Of a stretch of DNA of 64,000 nucleotides, positions 12,087 to 23,345 are shown one piece after another. Under the pieces are notes generated by a model. That model searched no databases. It worked only from the letters and a program-made list of their open reading frames with translations, and had not been told where the DNA came from. Both the position numbers and the translations under genes were made by a program. The first letter of the stretch is position 1. The number at the start of each line of letters is the position of its first letter. Location: assembly GCF_018294505.1 (NCBI RefSeq), contig NC_057810.1:202316773-202380772 (forward strand), read 5' to 3'. This DNA is from Triticum aestivum (taxonomy: Eukaryota; Streptophyta; Magnoliopsida; Poales; Poaceae).

Positions 12087-13270
12087 TTACGATTTGGGTT
12101 CGAGCTTTTTAGGTTGAAGTTTCTTGACATAAGCATCACATCCCCAAACTTTCAGAAACGATAGCTTAGGTTTCTTCCCAAACAATATTTCGTATGGTGT
12201 CGTCTCAACAGATTTAGACGGTGCCCTATTTAAAGTGAATGCGACAGTCTCTAAAGCATAACCCCAAAATGATAGTGGTACATCGGTTAGAGACATCATA
12301 GATCGCACCATATCCAATAGAGTGCGATTACAATGTTCGGACACACCATTATGTTGAGGTATTCCAGGCGGCATGAGTTGTGAAACAATTCCACATTTCC
12401 TTAAGTGCGTGCCAAACTTGTGACTCAAATATTTGCCTCCACCATCTAACCGTAAGAACTTTATTTTCTTGTCACTTTGATTCTCTACCTCGCTCTGAAA
12501 TTCCTTAATCTTTTGAAAGGTCTCAGACTTGTGTTTCATTAGGTAGACATACCCATATCTACTTAAGTCATTAGTGAGGGTGAGAATGCAACGATATCCA
12601 CCGCAAGCCTCAACAATCACTGGACCGCATACATCAGTATGTATTATTCCAACAAGTTGGTTGCTCGCTCCATTGTTCCGGAGAATAGAGTCTTGGTCAT
12701 TTTGCTCATGAGGCATGGTTCACACGTGTCAAAAGATTCATAATCAAGAGACTCCAAAAGTCTATCTGCATGGAGTTCCTTCATGCGTTTGACACCAATG
12801 TGACCAAGGTGGCAGTGCCACAAGTATGTGGGACTATCATTATCAACCTTACATCTTTTGGCATTCACACTATGAATATGTGTAACATCACGTTCGAGAT
12901 TCAACAAAAATAAACCGTTGACCAGCGGGGCATGACCATAAAACATATCTCTCATATAAATAGAACAACCATTATTCTCGGATTTAAATGAGTAGTCATC
13001 TCGCATTAAACGAGATCCAGATACAATGTTCATGCTCAAAGCTAGCACTAAATAACAATTATTGAGGTTTAAAACAAATCCTGAAGGTAGATGTAGAGGT
13101 AGCATGCCGACGACAATCACATAAACCCTGGAACCATTCCCGACGTGCATTGCCACCTCGTCCTTCGCCAGTCTCCGCTTATTCTGCAGCTCCTGTTTTG
13201 AGTTACAAATGTGAGGAACCGCACCAGTATCAAATACCCAGGAGCTACTACGAGTGTTGGTAAGGTACAC
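12087..13270 (-). pseudogene. Copia protease and integrase regions (frameshifted)
   Basis: 13270-12644 contains SSWVFDTGA, the aspartic-protease site (Asp-Thr-Gly, with Ala where Ser is usual), then LWHCHLGHIG and the CEPCLMSK pair of the integrase zinc-binding domain. 12716-12087 overlaps in another frame and carries the integrase core (LIGIIHTDVCGP-like start, HNGVSE near the catalytic end). The frame change near 12650-12700 means protease and integrase are no longer one protein. Confidence 0.75.
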
Positions 13271-13364
13271 ACCAATAACATGTATATCATATATACCTTT
13301 GGCATTGCCGGCCTTCTTATCTGCTAAGTACTTCGGGCAGTTCCGCTTCTAGTGACCATTTCCC

Positions 13365-14145
13365 TAGCAATAAAAGCACTCAGTCTCATGCTTGGGTCCA
13401 TTCTTTGGCTTCTTCTTCCTGGAAACAGACTTACCTGGCGCGACAACTCTGTTGCCGTCCTTCTTGAAGTTCTTCTTTCCCTTGCCTTTCTTGAAACTAG
13501 TGGTCTTATTCACCATCAACACTTGATGTTCCTTTTTGATTTCCACCTCCGCTGATTTCAGCATTTAATATATAACTCATGAACGGACTTCTCCATCCCT
13601 TACATATTGTAGTTCATCACAAAGCTCTTGTAGCTAGGTGGAAGCAACTGGAGGATTTTGTTAATGACCGAGTCATCTAGAATATTAACTCCCAGTTGAG
13701 ACAAGCGGTTGTGCAACCTAGACATTTTGAGTATATGCTCGCTGAAAAAACTATTTTCCTCCATCTTACAACTATAGAACTTGTCGGAGACTTCATATAT
13801 CTCGACCCGGGCATGAGCTTGGAAAACCATTTTCAGCTCTTGGAACATCTCATATGCTCCATGTTTCTCAAAATGCTTTTGGAGCCCCGGTTCTAAGCTA
13901 TAAAGCATGCCGCAGTGAACCAGGGAGTAATCATCACTACGCGACTACCAGGCATTCATAATGTCTTGAGTTGCTGGAAAAATGTGTGCATCACCTAGCG
14001 GTGCTTCAAGGACATATGCTTTCTTGGCAGCTATGAGGATGATCCTCAAGTTACGGACCCAATCCGTATAGTTGCTACCATCGTCTTTCATCTTGGTTTT
14101 CTCTAGGAATGCGTTGAAGTTGAGGGCAACATTAGCGTGGGCCAT
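13365..14145 (-). pseudogene. Copia gag (frameshifted)
   Basis: The minus-strand start at 14145 opens MAHANVALNF and includes DGSNYTDWVRNLR, the usual N-terminal gag motif of this lineage. A TAG stop follows Trp at about 13945. The frame resumes at 13908-13600 with the UBN2-like gag region (LSQLGVNI) and at 13564-13364, which is Lys-rich and ends in ECFYC, the start of a CCHC zinc knuckle. Gag would form the virus-like particle; here it is broken by stops. Confidence 0.75.
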
Positions 14146-14696
14146 TGGATCTATAGGATAGATTGAAAAGACTATTTTAGACTAAGTTCATGATAATTAA
14201 GTTCATCTAATCAAATTATTTAATGAACTCCCACTCAGATAGACATCCCTATAGTCATATAATTGATACATGATCTGAATCGACTAGGCCATGTCCGATC
14301 ATCATGTGAGGCGGACTAGTCATCAACGATGAACATCTCCATGTTGATTGCATCTACTATACGACTCATGTTCGACCTTTCGGTCTCTCATGTTCTGAGG
14401 CCATGTATGTACATGCTCGGCTCGTCAAGTCAACCTAAGTGTTTCACATGTGTAAATCTGGCTTACACCCGTTGTATTCGATTGTTAGAATCTATCACAC
14501 CCGATCATCACGTGGTGCTTCGAAACAACGAACCTTCGCAGCGGTGCACACTTAGGGGGAACACATTTCTTGAAATTTTAGTGAGGGATCATCTTATTTA
14601 TGCTACCGTCATTCTAAGCAAATAAGATGTAAACATGACAAACATCACATGCAAATCATAAAGTGACATGATATGGCCAATATCATCTTGCGCTTT

Positions 14697-15896
14697 GAAA
14701 ATAGTGGGATCACTACTTCCTAAAGTTGACACTCTTCCAAACCCACTTTCATCAATATAATCATCATAGGTAGGAGGCATGCTATCATCATAACAACTTT
14801 GCATATCAAAACTTGGGATGCTAAAAATATCATCTTCACTAAACGTAGCATCCCCAAGCTTGGGAAAAACATTAATTTTAGCAAATATATTCTCAAATAT
14901 TTCATACTCATCAAACATGGCTTCCCCAAGCTTGGGCCCTTTCATATCATAAGCATAATCACTCTCATCATTAAAAATATGGATAGCACCAATAGTAAAG
15001 CAATTATCATCATCACAATGAGTAGTAGGAGCAACATCATTTGGGAGGGATACCTTTCTACCTTTGTTGCTCCTTCTTTTCTTTTTCTTCTTCACATTAT
15101 GTGTGGGTTCAACCTTCCTCTTTGAGCTCCTTATTGATGAGATTGGTTTAATAGAAAGCTCCTCCTCGTTACCTGATTCATCATGAGAAATAATAGGAGG
15201 AGATTGGGAAGTCTCTTCCCTTACATCAGTATTCTCATCATCTTCCATTTGCTTTCTTTTCTTTAAGTAATTGGCAATATAAGGATTTTCAATGCAATTC
15301 TCCGCACAAAACAAATAAATCTTCTCTAGATCAATATCAAGGAATTTCTTATGGGCAAATTCTGGAAGGTCCTTGAGTAAACGTTTCAATTATTCATAAC
15401 CCAAAAGCAAGCTAAGTTCATTGTAATGTGCAAGGGAGATCAAATCATCACAATTTTTGGACACGATTCGGTCATGAAACAATTTGCATCGGAGATGTAA
15501 ATGACCATGTTTATTGCAAAGTTCACAAGTACAGCAAAGGAATTTTAAATTTTCAGCACTCACATCTAGCCTTTATTGCAACCATTTAGTTTCTAAATGC
15601 TTATGCCTCTTGCAATATATATCTTCTCTATTTGGTGTGTTCATGCAAACATGCACGCCACAAAAGTTGACATGCTCATAAGAGATATTTTCATCATGAC
15701 TAGAGCAACCATCATTAATACTATGGATATTCAAGGAGTTTATACTAACAACATTGCAATCATGCTCATCATTCAAAAATTTAGTACCAAGCATTTTAAA
15801 GCATTCTTCTTCTAGCACTTGAGCACAATTTCCCTTTCCATCATATTCACGAAAGATATTAAAAAGACGAAGCATATGAGACAAACTTAACTCCAT
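14697..15896 (-). pseudogene. Accessory ORFs of second Gypsy element
   Basis: 15896-15573 (107 aa, MELSLSHMLRLFNIF start) and 15389-14598 (263 aa) run leftwards from the primer site. The second has a Lys/Arg-rich block (KKKKKRRSNKGRK) that could be a nuclear-localisation or nucleic-acid-binding patch, then acidic repeats with KLGDA. Past 14697 its last ~33 codons read into Copia leader and are not native. No enzyme domain is visible, and its role in the family is unknown to me. Confidence 0.6.
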
Positions 15897-15989
15897 TTTA
15901 TTTGTAGTTTTCTTTTATAAACTAAACTAGTGATAAAACAAGAAACAAAAAGATTCGATTGCAAGATCTAAAGATATACCTTCAAGCGC

Positions 15990-16089
15990 TAACCTCCCTG
16001 GCAACGGCACCAGAAAATAGCTTAGTTGACGGGGTGTGGGTGAGTGCCCTTTACCTAGCCTCCCCGGCCACGGTGCCAGAAAAGAGCTT
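15990..16089 (-). other. Duplicated primer-binding-like site
   Basis: Two similar blocks, CTCCCTGGCAACGGCACCAGAAAA (15994-16017) and CTCCCCGGCCACGGTGCCAGAAAA (16060-16083), lie in tandem next to the LTR. Only the second is in the normal primer-site position. Confidence 0.55.
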
Positions 16090-17690
16090 GATGTCTACTA
16101 CACAACCTTCTTCTTGTAGACGTTGTTGGGCCTGCAAGTGCACAGGTTTGTGGGACAGTAGCAAATTTCCCTCCAGTGGATGACCTAAGGTTTATCAATC
16201 CGTAGGAGGCGTAGGATGAACATGGTCTCTCTCAAACAACCCTGCAACCAAATAACAAAGAGTCTCTTGTGTCCCCAACACACCCAACACAATGGTAAAT
16301 TGTATAGGTGCACTAGTTCGGCGAAGAGATGGTGATACAAGTGCAAAATAGATAGTAGATATAGGTTTTTGTAATCTTAAATAATAAAAACAGCAAGGTA
16401 ACAAGTGGTAAAAGTGAGCGTAAACGGTATTGCAATGGTAGGAAACAAGGCCTAGGGTTCATACTTTCACTAGTGCAAGTTCTCTCAGCAATAATAACAT
16501 AGATAGATCATATAACAAGCCCTCAAAATGCAACAAAGAGTCACTCCAAGGCCACTAATTGCGGAGAACAAACGTAGAGATTATGGTAGGGTACGAAACC
16601 ACCTCAAAGTTATTCGTTCGGATCGATCTATAAAAGAGTTCATACTAGAATAACACCTTAAGACACAAATCAAACAAAACCCTAATGTCACCTAGATACT
16701 CCATTGTCACCTCAAGTATCCGTGGGCATGATTATACGATATGCATCACACAATCTTAGATTCATCAAACCAACATAAAAGTACTTCAAAGAGTGCCCCA
16801 AAGTTTCTACCGGAGAGTCAAGAACGTGTGCCAACCCCTATGCATAGGTTCCCAATGTCACGAAACCCACAAGTTGATCACAAAGACATACATCAAGTGG
16901 ATCGCAAGACATACATCAAGTGTTCTCATAAAAGACTCAATCCGATAAGATAACTTCAAAGGGGAAACTCAATTCATCACAAGAGAGTAGAGGGGGAGAA
17001 ACATCATAAGATCCAACTACAATAGCAAATCTCGGGATACATCAAGATCGTGCCATAGAGGGAACACGAGAGAGGACACGAGAGAGAGAGAGAGAGATCA
17101 AACACATAGCTAATGGTACATACCCTCAGCCCCGAGGGTGAACTACTCCCTCCTCGTCATGGATAGCGCCGGGATGATGAAGATGGCCACCGATGATGGG
17201 TTCCCTCTCTGGCAGGGTGCCGGAACGGGCTCCCCAGAGGTTTTTGGTGGCTACAGAGGTTTGCGGCGGCGGAACTCCCGATCTATCTTCTGTTCTGGAA
17301 GTTTTAGGGTACGTAGGTATATATGGGTGCAAGGGGTACATCGGTGGACCTCCGGGGTGCTCACGAGGCAGGGGGCGCGCCCTAGAGGGGGCGCCCCCAC
17401 CCTCGTGGGCAGCCCGGGACTCCCCTGACGTGCACTCCAAGTCTATCAGGTTGCTTTCCTTCCAAAAATAACTTCTCCAGTTGATTTCGTTCCGTTTTGA
17501 CTCCGTCTGATATTCCTTTTCCTCGAAACACTGAAATAGGCATAAAACAACAAATCTGGGCTGGGCCTCCGGTTAATAGGTTAGTCCCAAAAATAATATA
17601 AAAGTGGATAATAAAGCCCAATATTGCCTAAAACAGTAGATAAAGTAGCACGGAGTAATAAAAAATTATAGATACGTTGGAGACGTATCA
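16090..17690 (-). repeat. LTR of second Gypsy element
   Basis: 1601 bp with TGATGTCTAC at the left end and the inverted complement of TGATACGTCTCC at the right end (plus strand ...GACGTATCA). A minus-strand TATA-like ATATATAC lies near 17312-17326. From about 16404 it aligns with 18483-19778. Confidence 0.8.
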
Positions 17691-18482
17691 CTAATGAACA
17701 TGGGAACATCAATGTATTAAATCATTTGAAACCCGTCTGATCAAGTGGATAGCAAAACAGTACATAAATCTTATGGTAGCAAGTATACCTTATTAAACAC
17801 CAGATAATCTGCTTCACTCCAAGAATGAATGCAAGGACAGCGTCCTCACGGGTCTGGTCATTCTTGGAGTCATCATCCACAAAACCAGCAGTGGTGGAGT
17901 TATTGATGAGCACATCATAGTAAACCTGGGATAAACAAAACAAAAAACACAATTTCAGTGATATGAGATAGATCAAAGAGAGAGAGAGAGTTTGAGGTGT
18001 GAAAAGAAAATCACTACTCTGGAACATATTGCCATCATAGAAGTATTTCTTCTTTTTCTTATCATAACAAAACAATTAAAAGAACACGAACAACTTATAT
18101 GTTAGATTTTTTTGTGGGTCAGCTTATATTTAAGACGGTATCAACTAAATATCCTAAATATATGTAACATGGCTCATGCACAGATTAAAATAAGGCACCT
18201 ACAAGTAAGAAAACACCTTTGTGTGATTAAGAATATCCAAGTTTCTTTCTCTGTGTGTAAGATATTTGTGATTGCACAACTCAAGAACGTTTAAATCCTG
18301 AAACACCGCCCCCGCCACCGCTACGGCCCGGTGCTCACCCTTGCCGCTAATGGATATTTTCCCAACCATGCGAAATGATAGAATGCCCCCAATAGGGCAC
18401 TAAATTAACACGCGGTGGCACACATTTTAGTCTACTATTCATTGCGACAGTGCTGGTTTTTGACCCGACGTCTAGAATCGCA
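17691..18482 (-). pseudogene. Island with eEF1A-like pseudo-exon (17925-17789)
   Basis: On the minus strand an acceptor (CAG|GTTTAC) at 17925 and a donor (AAG|GTATAC) after 17789 bracket a frame with NSTTAGF, DQTRED and LAFILGVKQI. These match in order the eEF1A GTPase-domain segment around DSTTGGF, GQTREHA and AFTLGVKQM. Eukaryotic elongation factor 1A delivers aminoacyl-tRNA to the ribosome. The fragment is about 45 codons and diverged, with the following NKMD guanine-recognition motif missing, so it is a pseudogene piece. The rest of the 0.8-kb island (a GA repeat at 17976-17990, AT-rich sequence) shows nothing identifiable. It is bounded on both sides by Gypsy LTRs. Confidence 0.55.
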
Positions 18483-19778
18483 TCAAGTGGTAAAAGTGAG
18501 CGTAAACGGTATTGCAATGGTTGGAAACAAGGCCTAGGGTTCATACTTTCACTAGTGCAAGTTCTCTCAACAATAATAACATAGATAGATCATATAACAA
18601 GCCCTCAACATGCAACAAAGAGTCACTCCAAAGCAACTAATAGCGGAGAACAAACGTAGAGATTATGGTAGGGTACGAAACCACCTCAAAGTTATTCTTT
18701 CGGATCGATCGATAAAAGAGTTTGTACTAGAGTAACACCTTAAGACACAAATCAACCAAAACCCTAATGTCACCTAGATACTCCTTTGTCACCTCAAGTA
18801 TCCGTGGGCATGATTATAAGATATGCATCACACAATCTCAGATTCATCCAGCCAACACAAAGTACTTCAAAGAGTGCCGCAAAGTTTCTACCGGAGAGTC
18901 AAGAACGTGTGCCAACCCCTATGCATAGGTTCATGGGCGGAACCCGCAAGTTGGTCACCAAAACATACATGAAGAGCCACATGATATCCCATTATCACCA
19001 CAGATAAACAAGGCAAGACATACATCAAGTGTTCTCATAAAAGACTCAATCCGATAAGATAACTTCAAAGGGGAAACTCAATTCATCACAAGAGAGTAGA
19101 GGGGGAGAAACATCATAAGATACAACTACAATAGCAAAGCTCGGGATACATCAAGATAGTGCCATAGAGGGAACAAGAGAGAGAACACGAGAGAGAGAGA
19201 TCAAACACATAGCTACTGGTACATACCCTCAGTCCCGAGGGTGAACTACTCCCTCCTTGTCATGGAGAGCGCCGAGATGATGAAGATGGCCACCGGTGAA
19301 GGATCCCCCCTCTGGCTGGGTGCCGCAACGGGCTCCCGAGAGGTTTTTGGTGGCTACAGAGGCTTGCGGCGGCGGAACTCCCGATCTATCTTCTCCCTGG
19401 ATGTTTTTAGGGTACGTGGGACTATATAGGCAAAAGAAGTCGGTCGGGAGGTGCTCGAGGGGCCCACGAGACAGGGGGCGCCCTCCTATCTCGTGGAGTC
19501 CTCGAGTATCTTCTGACTTGAACTCCACGTCTCCAGGAAGATATTCTTCCAAAAAAATCACGTTTCCGAAGGTTTCATTCCGTTTGGACTCCGTTTGATA
19601 TTCCTTTTCTTTGAAATACTGAAACAGGCAATAAAACAACAATATGGGTTGGGCCTCTGGTTAATAGGTTAGACCCAAAAGTAATATAAAAGTGTATAAT
19701 AAAGCCCATAATCATTCAACACAGGTAATATAATAGGATGGAACAATCAAAAATTATAGATACGTTGGAGACGTATCA
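18483..19778 (-). repeat. Truncated Gypsy LTR, same family as 16090-17690
   Basis: Near-collinear with 16404-17690: shared TCAAGTGGTAAAAGTGAGCG at the left and GATACGTTGGAGACGTATCA at the right end. About 310 bp of one end are missing. No interior follows on either side, so this is a solo or deletion-derived LTR. Confidence 0.8.
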
Positions 19779-20670
19779 AATACTCGAGAAAAAAAAGCAT
19801 TTCTTCATTTAACCAGTGATAGTACTATCACCATATGGACAATGACCGCACAACCACCATGTACTTTTTGTCGAAACGACATGTATACCTCCACCGAGGC
19901 ATAAATGAGGACAACTTTTCGAGTGGCATTTTCTCTATAATAGTACTAGTAGGTGATGTTCGACCAACCAACGAACCCTAGCTACTATACATGGGGAGCT
20001 GGGGAGTAGTTGCATAGAAGAAAACCCGCACGCAGCAACCTGGGGAGCTGGACCAGTACAAGAAGTTATACCTCAGGTGGGCGAGATCTCGTTTAGGCGG
20101 GCGGGCGGGATCTGCCCACACGACGGCAGCGAACAAGGGCGTGGAGGATCTTTGTCCATGCCAACGCGGGCTCCGAGAGGACGGTGCACATCGGCTTCCT
20201 CCATCACCGATGGTGACAACGTCAACACTGCAACTCCTCACCTCCCGCAACGGACGGGATTTGGCCGGATCTGTGACCACTGGTGAAGAGAGAGATAGAG
20301 TGGACACTGTCATCTTGTTTTGATATGGAGATGGTGAGAGAGCGAGACGTGAGAAACTCTATCAAACAAGAGGCTATAATGGAGTAAGAAAATCTCTCGA
20401 TAGCAGTGGTTTTAAATAGAATACGCGCGTTCCCGGAAAAAAGAAACGAAAACTGGCGGACAATTTTTTAACGTGCCAAGAAAGAAAACTCGATCAAAAC
20501 CACGCCCCCACTTCCAGGTCGTGAGAGTCGTCACGCACACACACAGACATAGACATGCATATCCGTGTTTACGTAAAATTCCATTTCCATCTCCATCTCC
20601 AATCATATTTGTCCAACTGACACATTATGTACATTGTTAATTATATACGCAGCAATATTAACATATAGCA
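19779..20670 (-). repeat. Duplicated segment, copy A (paralogue of 40080-41150)
   Basis: This segment is collinear with 40080-41150 over its whole length with many substitutions. The other copy has an extra ~184-bp MITE-like insertion at 40762-40945. Copy A is bounded left by a Gypsy LTR and right by a CACTA terminus. It carries a TATA-like TTTAAATA at 20411-20418 and a first-exon-like block ending at donor AG|GTAT (20072). Confidence 0.8.
20072..20420 (-). other. Promoter and first-exon-like unit A
   Basis: On the minus strand: a TATA-like element at 20411-20420, a GA-rich leader, then an open block with VTDPAKSRPLREVR and PLFAAVVWADPARPPKR, ending with an AG|GTAT donor after 20072. It pairs with unit C at 40370-40710. 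The reading frame is open through the donor, but the gene is cut on both sides by transposons. Homology to known proteins was not recognised. Confidence 0.5.
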
Positions 20671-21179
20671 CACTACAAAAAAACACATCTGTGACATTTT
20701 GGGCCAAACGAATTTTTTTCTGTCATACATATGACACTTCTATGGCGATAATTGTGACAAAACCCGGTATCATCATATATGTGGTGGGCTCCTACTTCTA
20801 TGAGAAAAAATCATGACAGAAAATGGGCTTTTCGTCCTGGGCAGGCCGGAGACGCAGCTGCATGACATTCTTTGGGCTGTCCATGACGGAAAAAACCATG
20901 GTAGAAGCAAGGGGGAGGAAGATTACGGGGAGTTCCTGGTTACGGTGGGAGGTCGGGGGCCGAGCGATGCGCGTTTCTCTCGTAAACGTATGCGCGTGTG
21001 TGCGAGGCGTTGGCTCTAAGTTAACCCGAGCAAGGCGTTGGGCTCTAACTGAACCCGAGCGATTGCACTACAACCTACGCGTTACTGAACCCGAGCGATC
21101 GATCGATGGCTGTTAACTGAACCCGATCGAGCGATTCCTTCGCTACTGCTGCTAACTGAAGCCGATCGATTGGATGAAC

Positions 21180-21401
21180 NNNNNNNNNNNNNNNNNNNNN
21201 NNNNNNNNNNNNNNNNNNNNNNNNNNNNNNNNNNNNNNNNNNNNNNNNNNNNNNNNNNNNNNNNNNNNNNNNNNNNNNNNNNNNNNNNNNNNNNNNNNNN
21301 NNNNNNNNNNNNNNNNNNNNNNNNNNNNNNNNNNNNNNNNNNNNNNNNNNNNNNNNNNNNNNNNNNNNNNNNNNNNNNNNNNNNNNNNNNNNNNNNNNNN
21401 N
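21180..21401. other. Assembly gap (222 N)
   Basis: Run of undetermined bases inside CACTA subterminal repeats. Translations across it are meaningless. Confidence 0.99.
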
Positions 21402-21576
21402 GGTGGCGTTGGCTGTGGATGAACAAGACCCCATGTTGTGGAGGGCTAGATGAATAGTAGATGGTGGAGGGGTGCTCGTGGAGAGGTGGTTGAACATGAC
21501 CCCGTGGTGTGGAGGGCTGGATGAACAGTAGACAGTCGAGGGGTGCCCGTGGTAGGGTGGATGAACAGGACCCCAT

Positions 21577-22058
21577 TGAGGGAGTCCTGGATTAGGGGGT
21601 ATCCAGACAGCCAGACTATATACATCATCCGGACTATTTGAGCGCGATGATACAAGACTCAAGACTCCGGCCCGTGTCTGGATGGAACTCTCCTTTGTGT
21701 GGAAGACAAGCTTGGCGATCCGGATATTATATTTCCTTCCTTGTAACCGACTCCATGTAAACCCTAGCCCTCTCCGGTGTCTATATAAACCGGAGAGGTT
21801 GGTCCTTAGAAGGCCGATCACAATGACAATCATACCATCATAGGCTAGCTCCTAGGGTTTAGCCTCTACAATCTCGTGGTAGATCTACTCTCGTACTACT
21901 CATATCTTCAATATTAATCAAGCAGGAAGTAGGGTTTTACCTCCATCGAGAGGGCCCGAACCTGGAGAAACATTGTGTCCCTCGCTTCCTGTTACCATCA
22001 GCCCGAGACGCACAGGTCGGGACCCCCTACCTGAGATCCGCCGGTTTTGACACCGACA
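21577..22058 (+). repeat. 5' LTR of nested Gypsy
   Basis: Starts TGAGGGAGTCC and ends GACACCGACA. A TATA-like CTATATAA at 21781-21788 is the probable promoter. It is followed at once by TTGGTGCTTTC at 22059, the presumed primer-binding site. Confidence 0.92.
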
Positions 22059-22084
22059 TTGGTGCTTTCATTGAGAGTTCGTTT

Positions 22085-23345
22085 GTGTCGTCGCTTCAAG
22101 TCTTGATGGCTCGTCTCTTTGTCAAGGACAACATCACCTCTGGGGGAGCGCTGGCTGTAGGCCAAACTTTCCAACTTGGCAGCTTCATTATGGCCTCCCC
22201 ATCGGCTGTCGCGCCAACGATGGCCACTCGGGTCATCACGCATAACCTTCGCATCAATTCGGAGCTTGCCGAACAGATGGATCCGATAGATCTCTCCTCC
22301 CTTAATGAGCTCTTGGATCCCATTGCCGCTTTGGGAGTCGCTACGGACTATGACCGGATTGGGCTTAAACCCGACCAAAGGGACATTAGATCCCTGCCGG
22401 CCACCCATGAGATAGCGGTAGTGGAGGAACCACACATGGGTTGCCCCTCAACTTTGACGATGAATTATGTCCGGATCACCGAACTCTTTGAGCCGAACAC
22501 CTGCTCAAAGGAATACATGACCCAGTCCCAGACTTAGAATCGGGCATTGGGCCGAAGAGATTGGGCAGCACTCCGGATCCTGAACTGTCGGGCTTGGAAC
22601 CTCCCATGCCCCCGGGTGTTAGATCGGATCAAAATCCGGATTCAGCCAACAACACTCACCTGGACTTAAACCGTCTCTCCTGCATCAGGCAAGAGCCCCA
22701 GGAGATAGTACATCATTACTGGGCCAGATTCCACCTTGCACTTATCAAGGTCAAGGACTGCCACGAGGAGGCTGTAGTCTCACTTTTCTGCAAAAACTGC
22801 ATGAACAAAGGACTCCTTAATGCTATAAGTCTCCGTGACATAGTACGCTTTGCGGACTTGGCAACCATAGTACAGAAGTACTGTGCGATGGAAAGCGCCT
22901 AGAAAACCCAAACGGAATTTTGGGATAGATGTCCCTCACGAGAACCTTTGTTCGAACTAAACAGCCGAACTCTCGTAAGTCAACCAATCCAATTCCCAAG
23001 AAACCAAAGCACACCCCAGGGCGGGGAACCGTATTGGAAGAATGGCTCGATGGGCCATGTAAACTCCACAGTGCTCCGGACACAAAACCAACCCATAGCC
23101 TTAGGGCATGTTGGATACTCCGGCAGGTTGCAAAAAGTGGCGAGGATCTTCTTGCAAGCCACAAAGCAGAACAACATCCCACCAATGAACACAATACGGT
23201 ACTGACAGTCTTCAAGACTTTTTCCTCAAACAATAGGCACAAGCGAGCTCATCGAAGCTCCGCCGAAACCTGCCATGTGGCAGAAATAAATCTGTGGAAC
23301 GACACTTCTATAACTTTCAATGCCAGTGACGAACCCCAATTCTAG
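22085..23345 (+). pseudogene. Gypsy gag (interrupted)
   Basis: Frames 22085-22537, 22561-22902 and 22929-23345 together cover gag. The retrotransposon-gag core is in 22561-22902 (LNRLSCIRQEP, VHHYWARFHLAL, LFCKNCMNKG). A TAG after ESA at 22900-22902 and two frame changes break it. Gag would assemble the particle that packages element RNA. Confidence 0.75.

Larger units (their letters stand above)
8415..14696 (-). mobile_element. Copia LTR retrotransposon (BARE/Angela/WIS lineage), missing its 5' LTR
   Basis: The element reads leftwards: 5' UTR-like leader (14696-14146), gag, protease, integrase, reverse transcriptase and RNase H (14145-10178), then a purine tract and the 3' LTR (10130-8415). 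The domain order gag-PR-IN-RT-RH defines Copia. At about 14696 the leader stops abruptly and Gypsy sequence begins, so the primer site and 5' LTR are gone. The polyprotein has several frameshifts and stops, so the copy is defective. Confidence 0.9.
14697..17690 (-). mobile_element. Second non-autonomous Gypsy element: 5' LTR and truncated interior
   Basis: LTR at 16090-17690 and interior to its left (leftward-reading). The interior shares ESGFGRVSTLG and the CCCCAAGCTTGGG motif with the element at 1-4586, so both belong to one family group. It ends at about 14697 against the Copia leader, apparently by deletion. The 3' LTR is missing. Confidence 0.8.

Noticed and set aside
21075..21833. Long minus-strand and plus-strand reading frames across 21180-21401
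   Set aside because: They are open only because the run of N has no stop codons.
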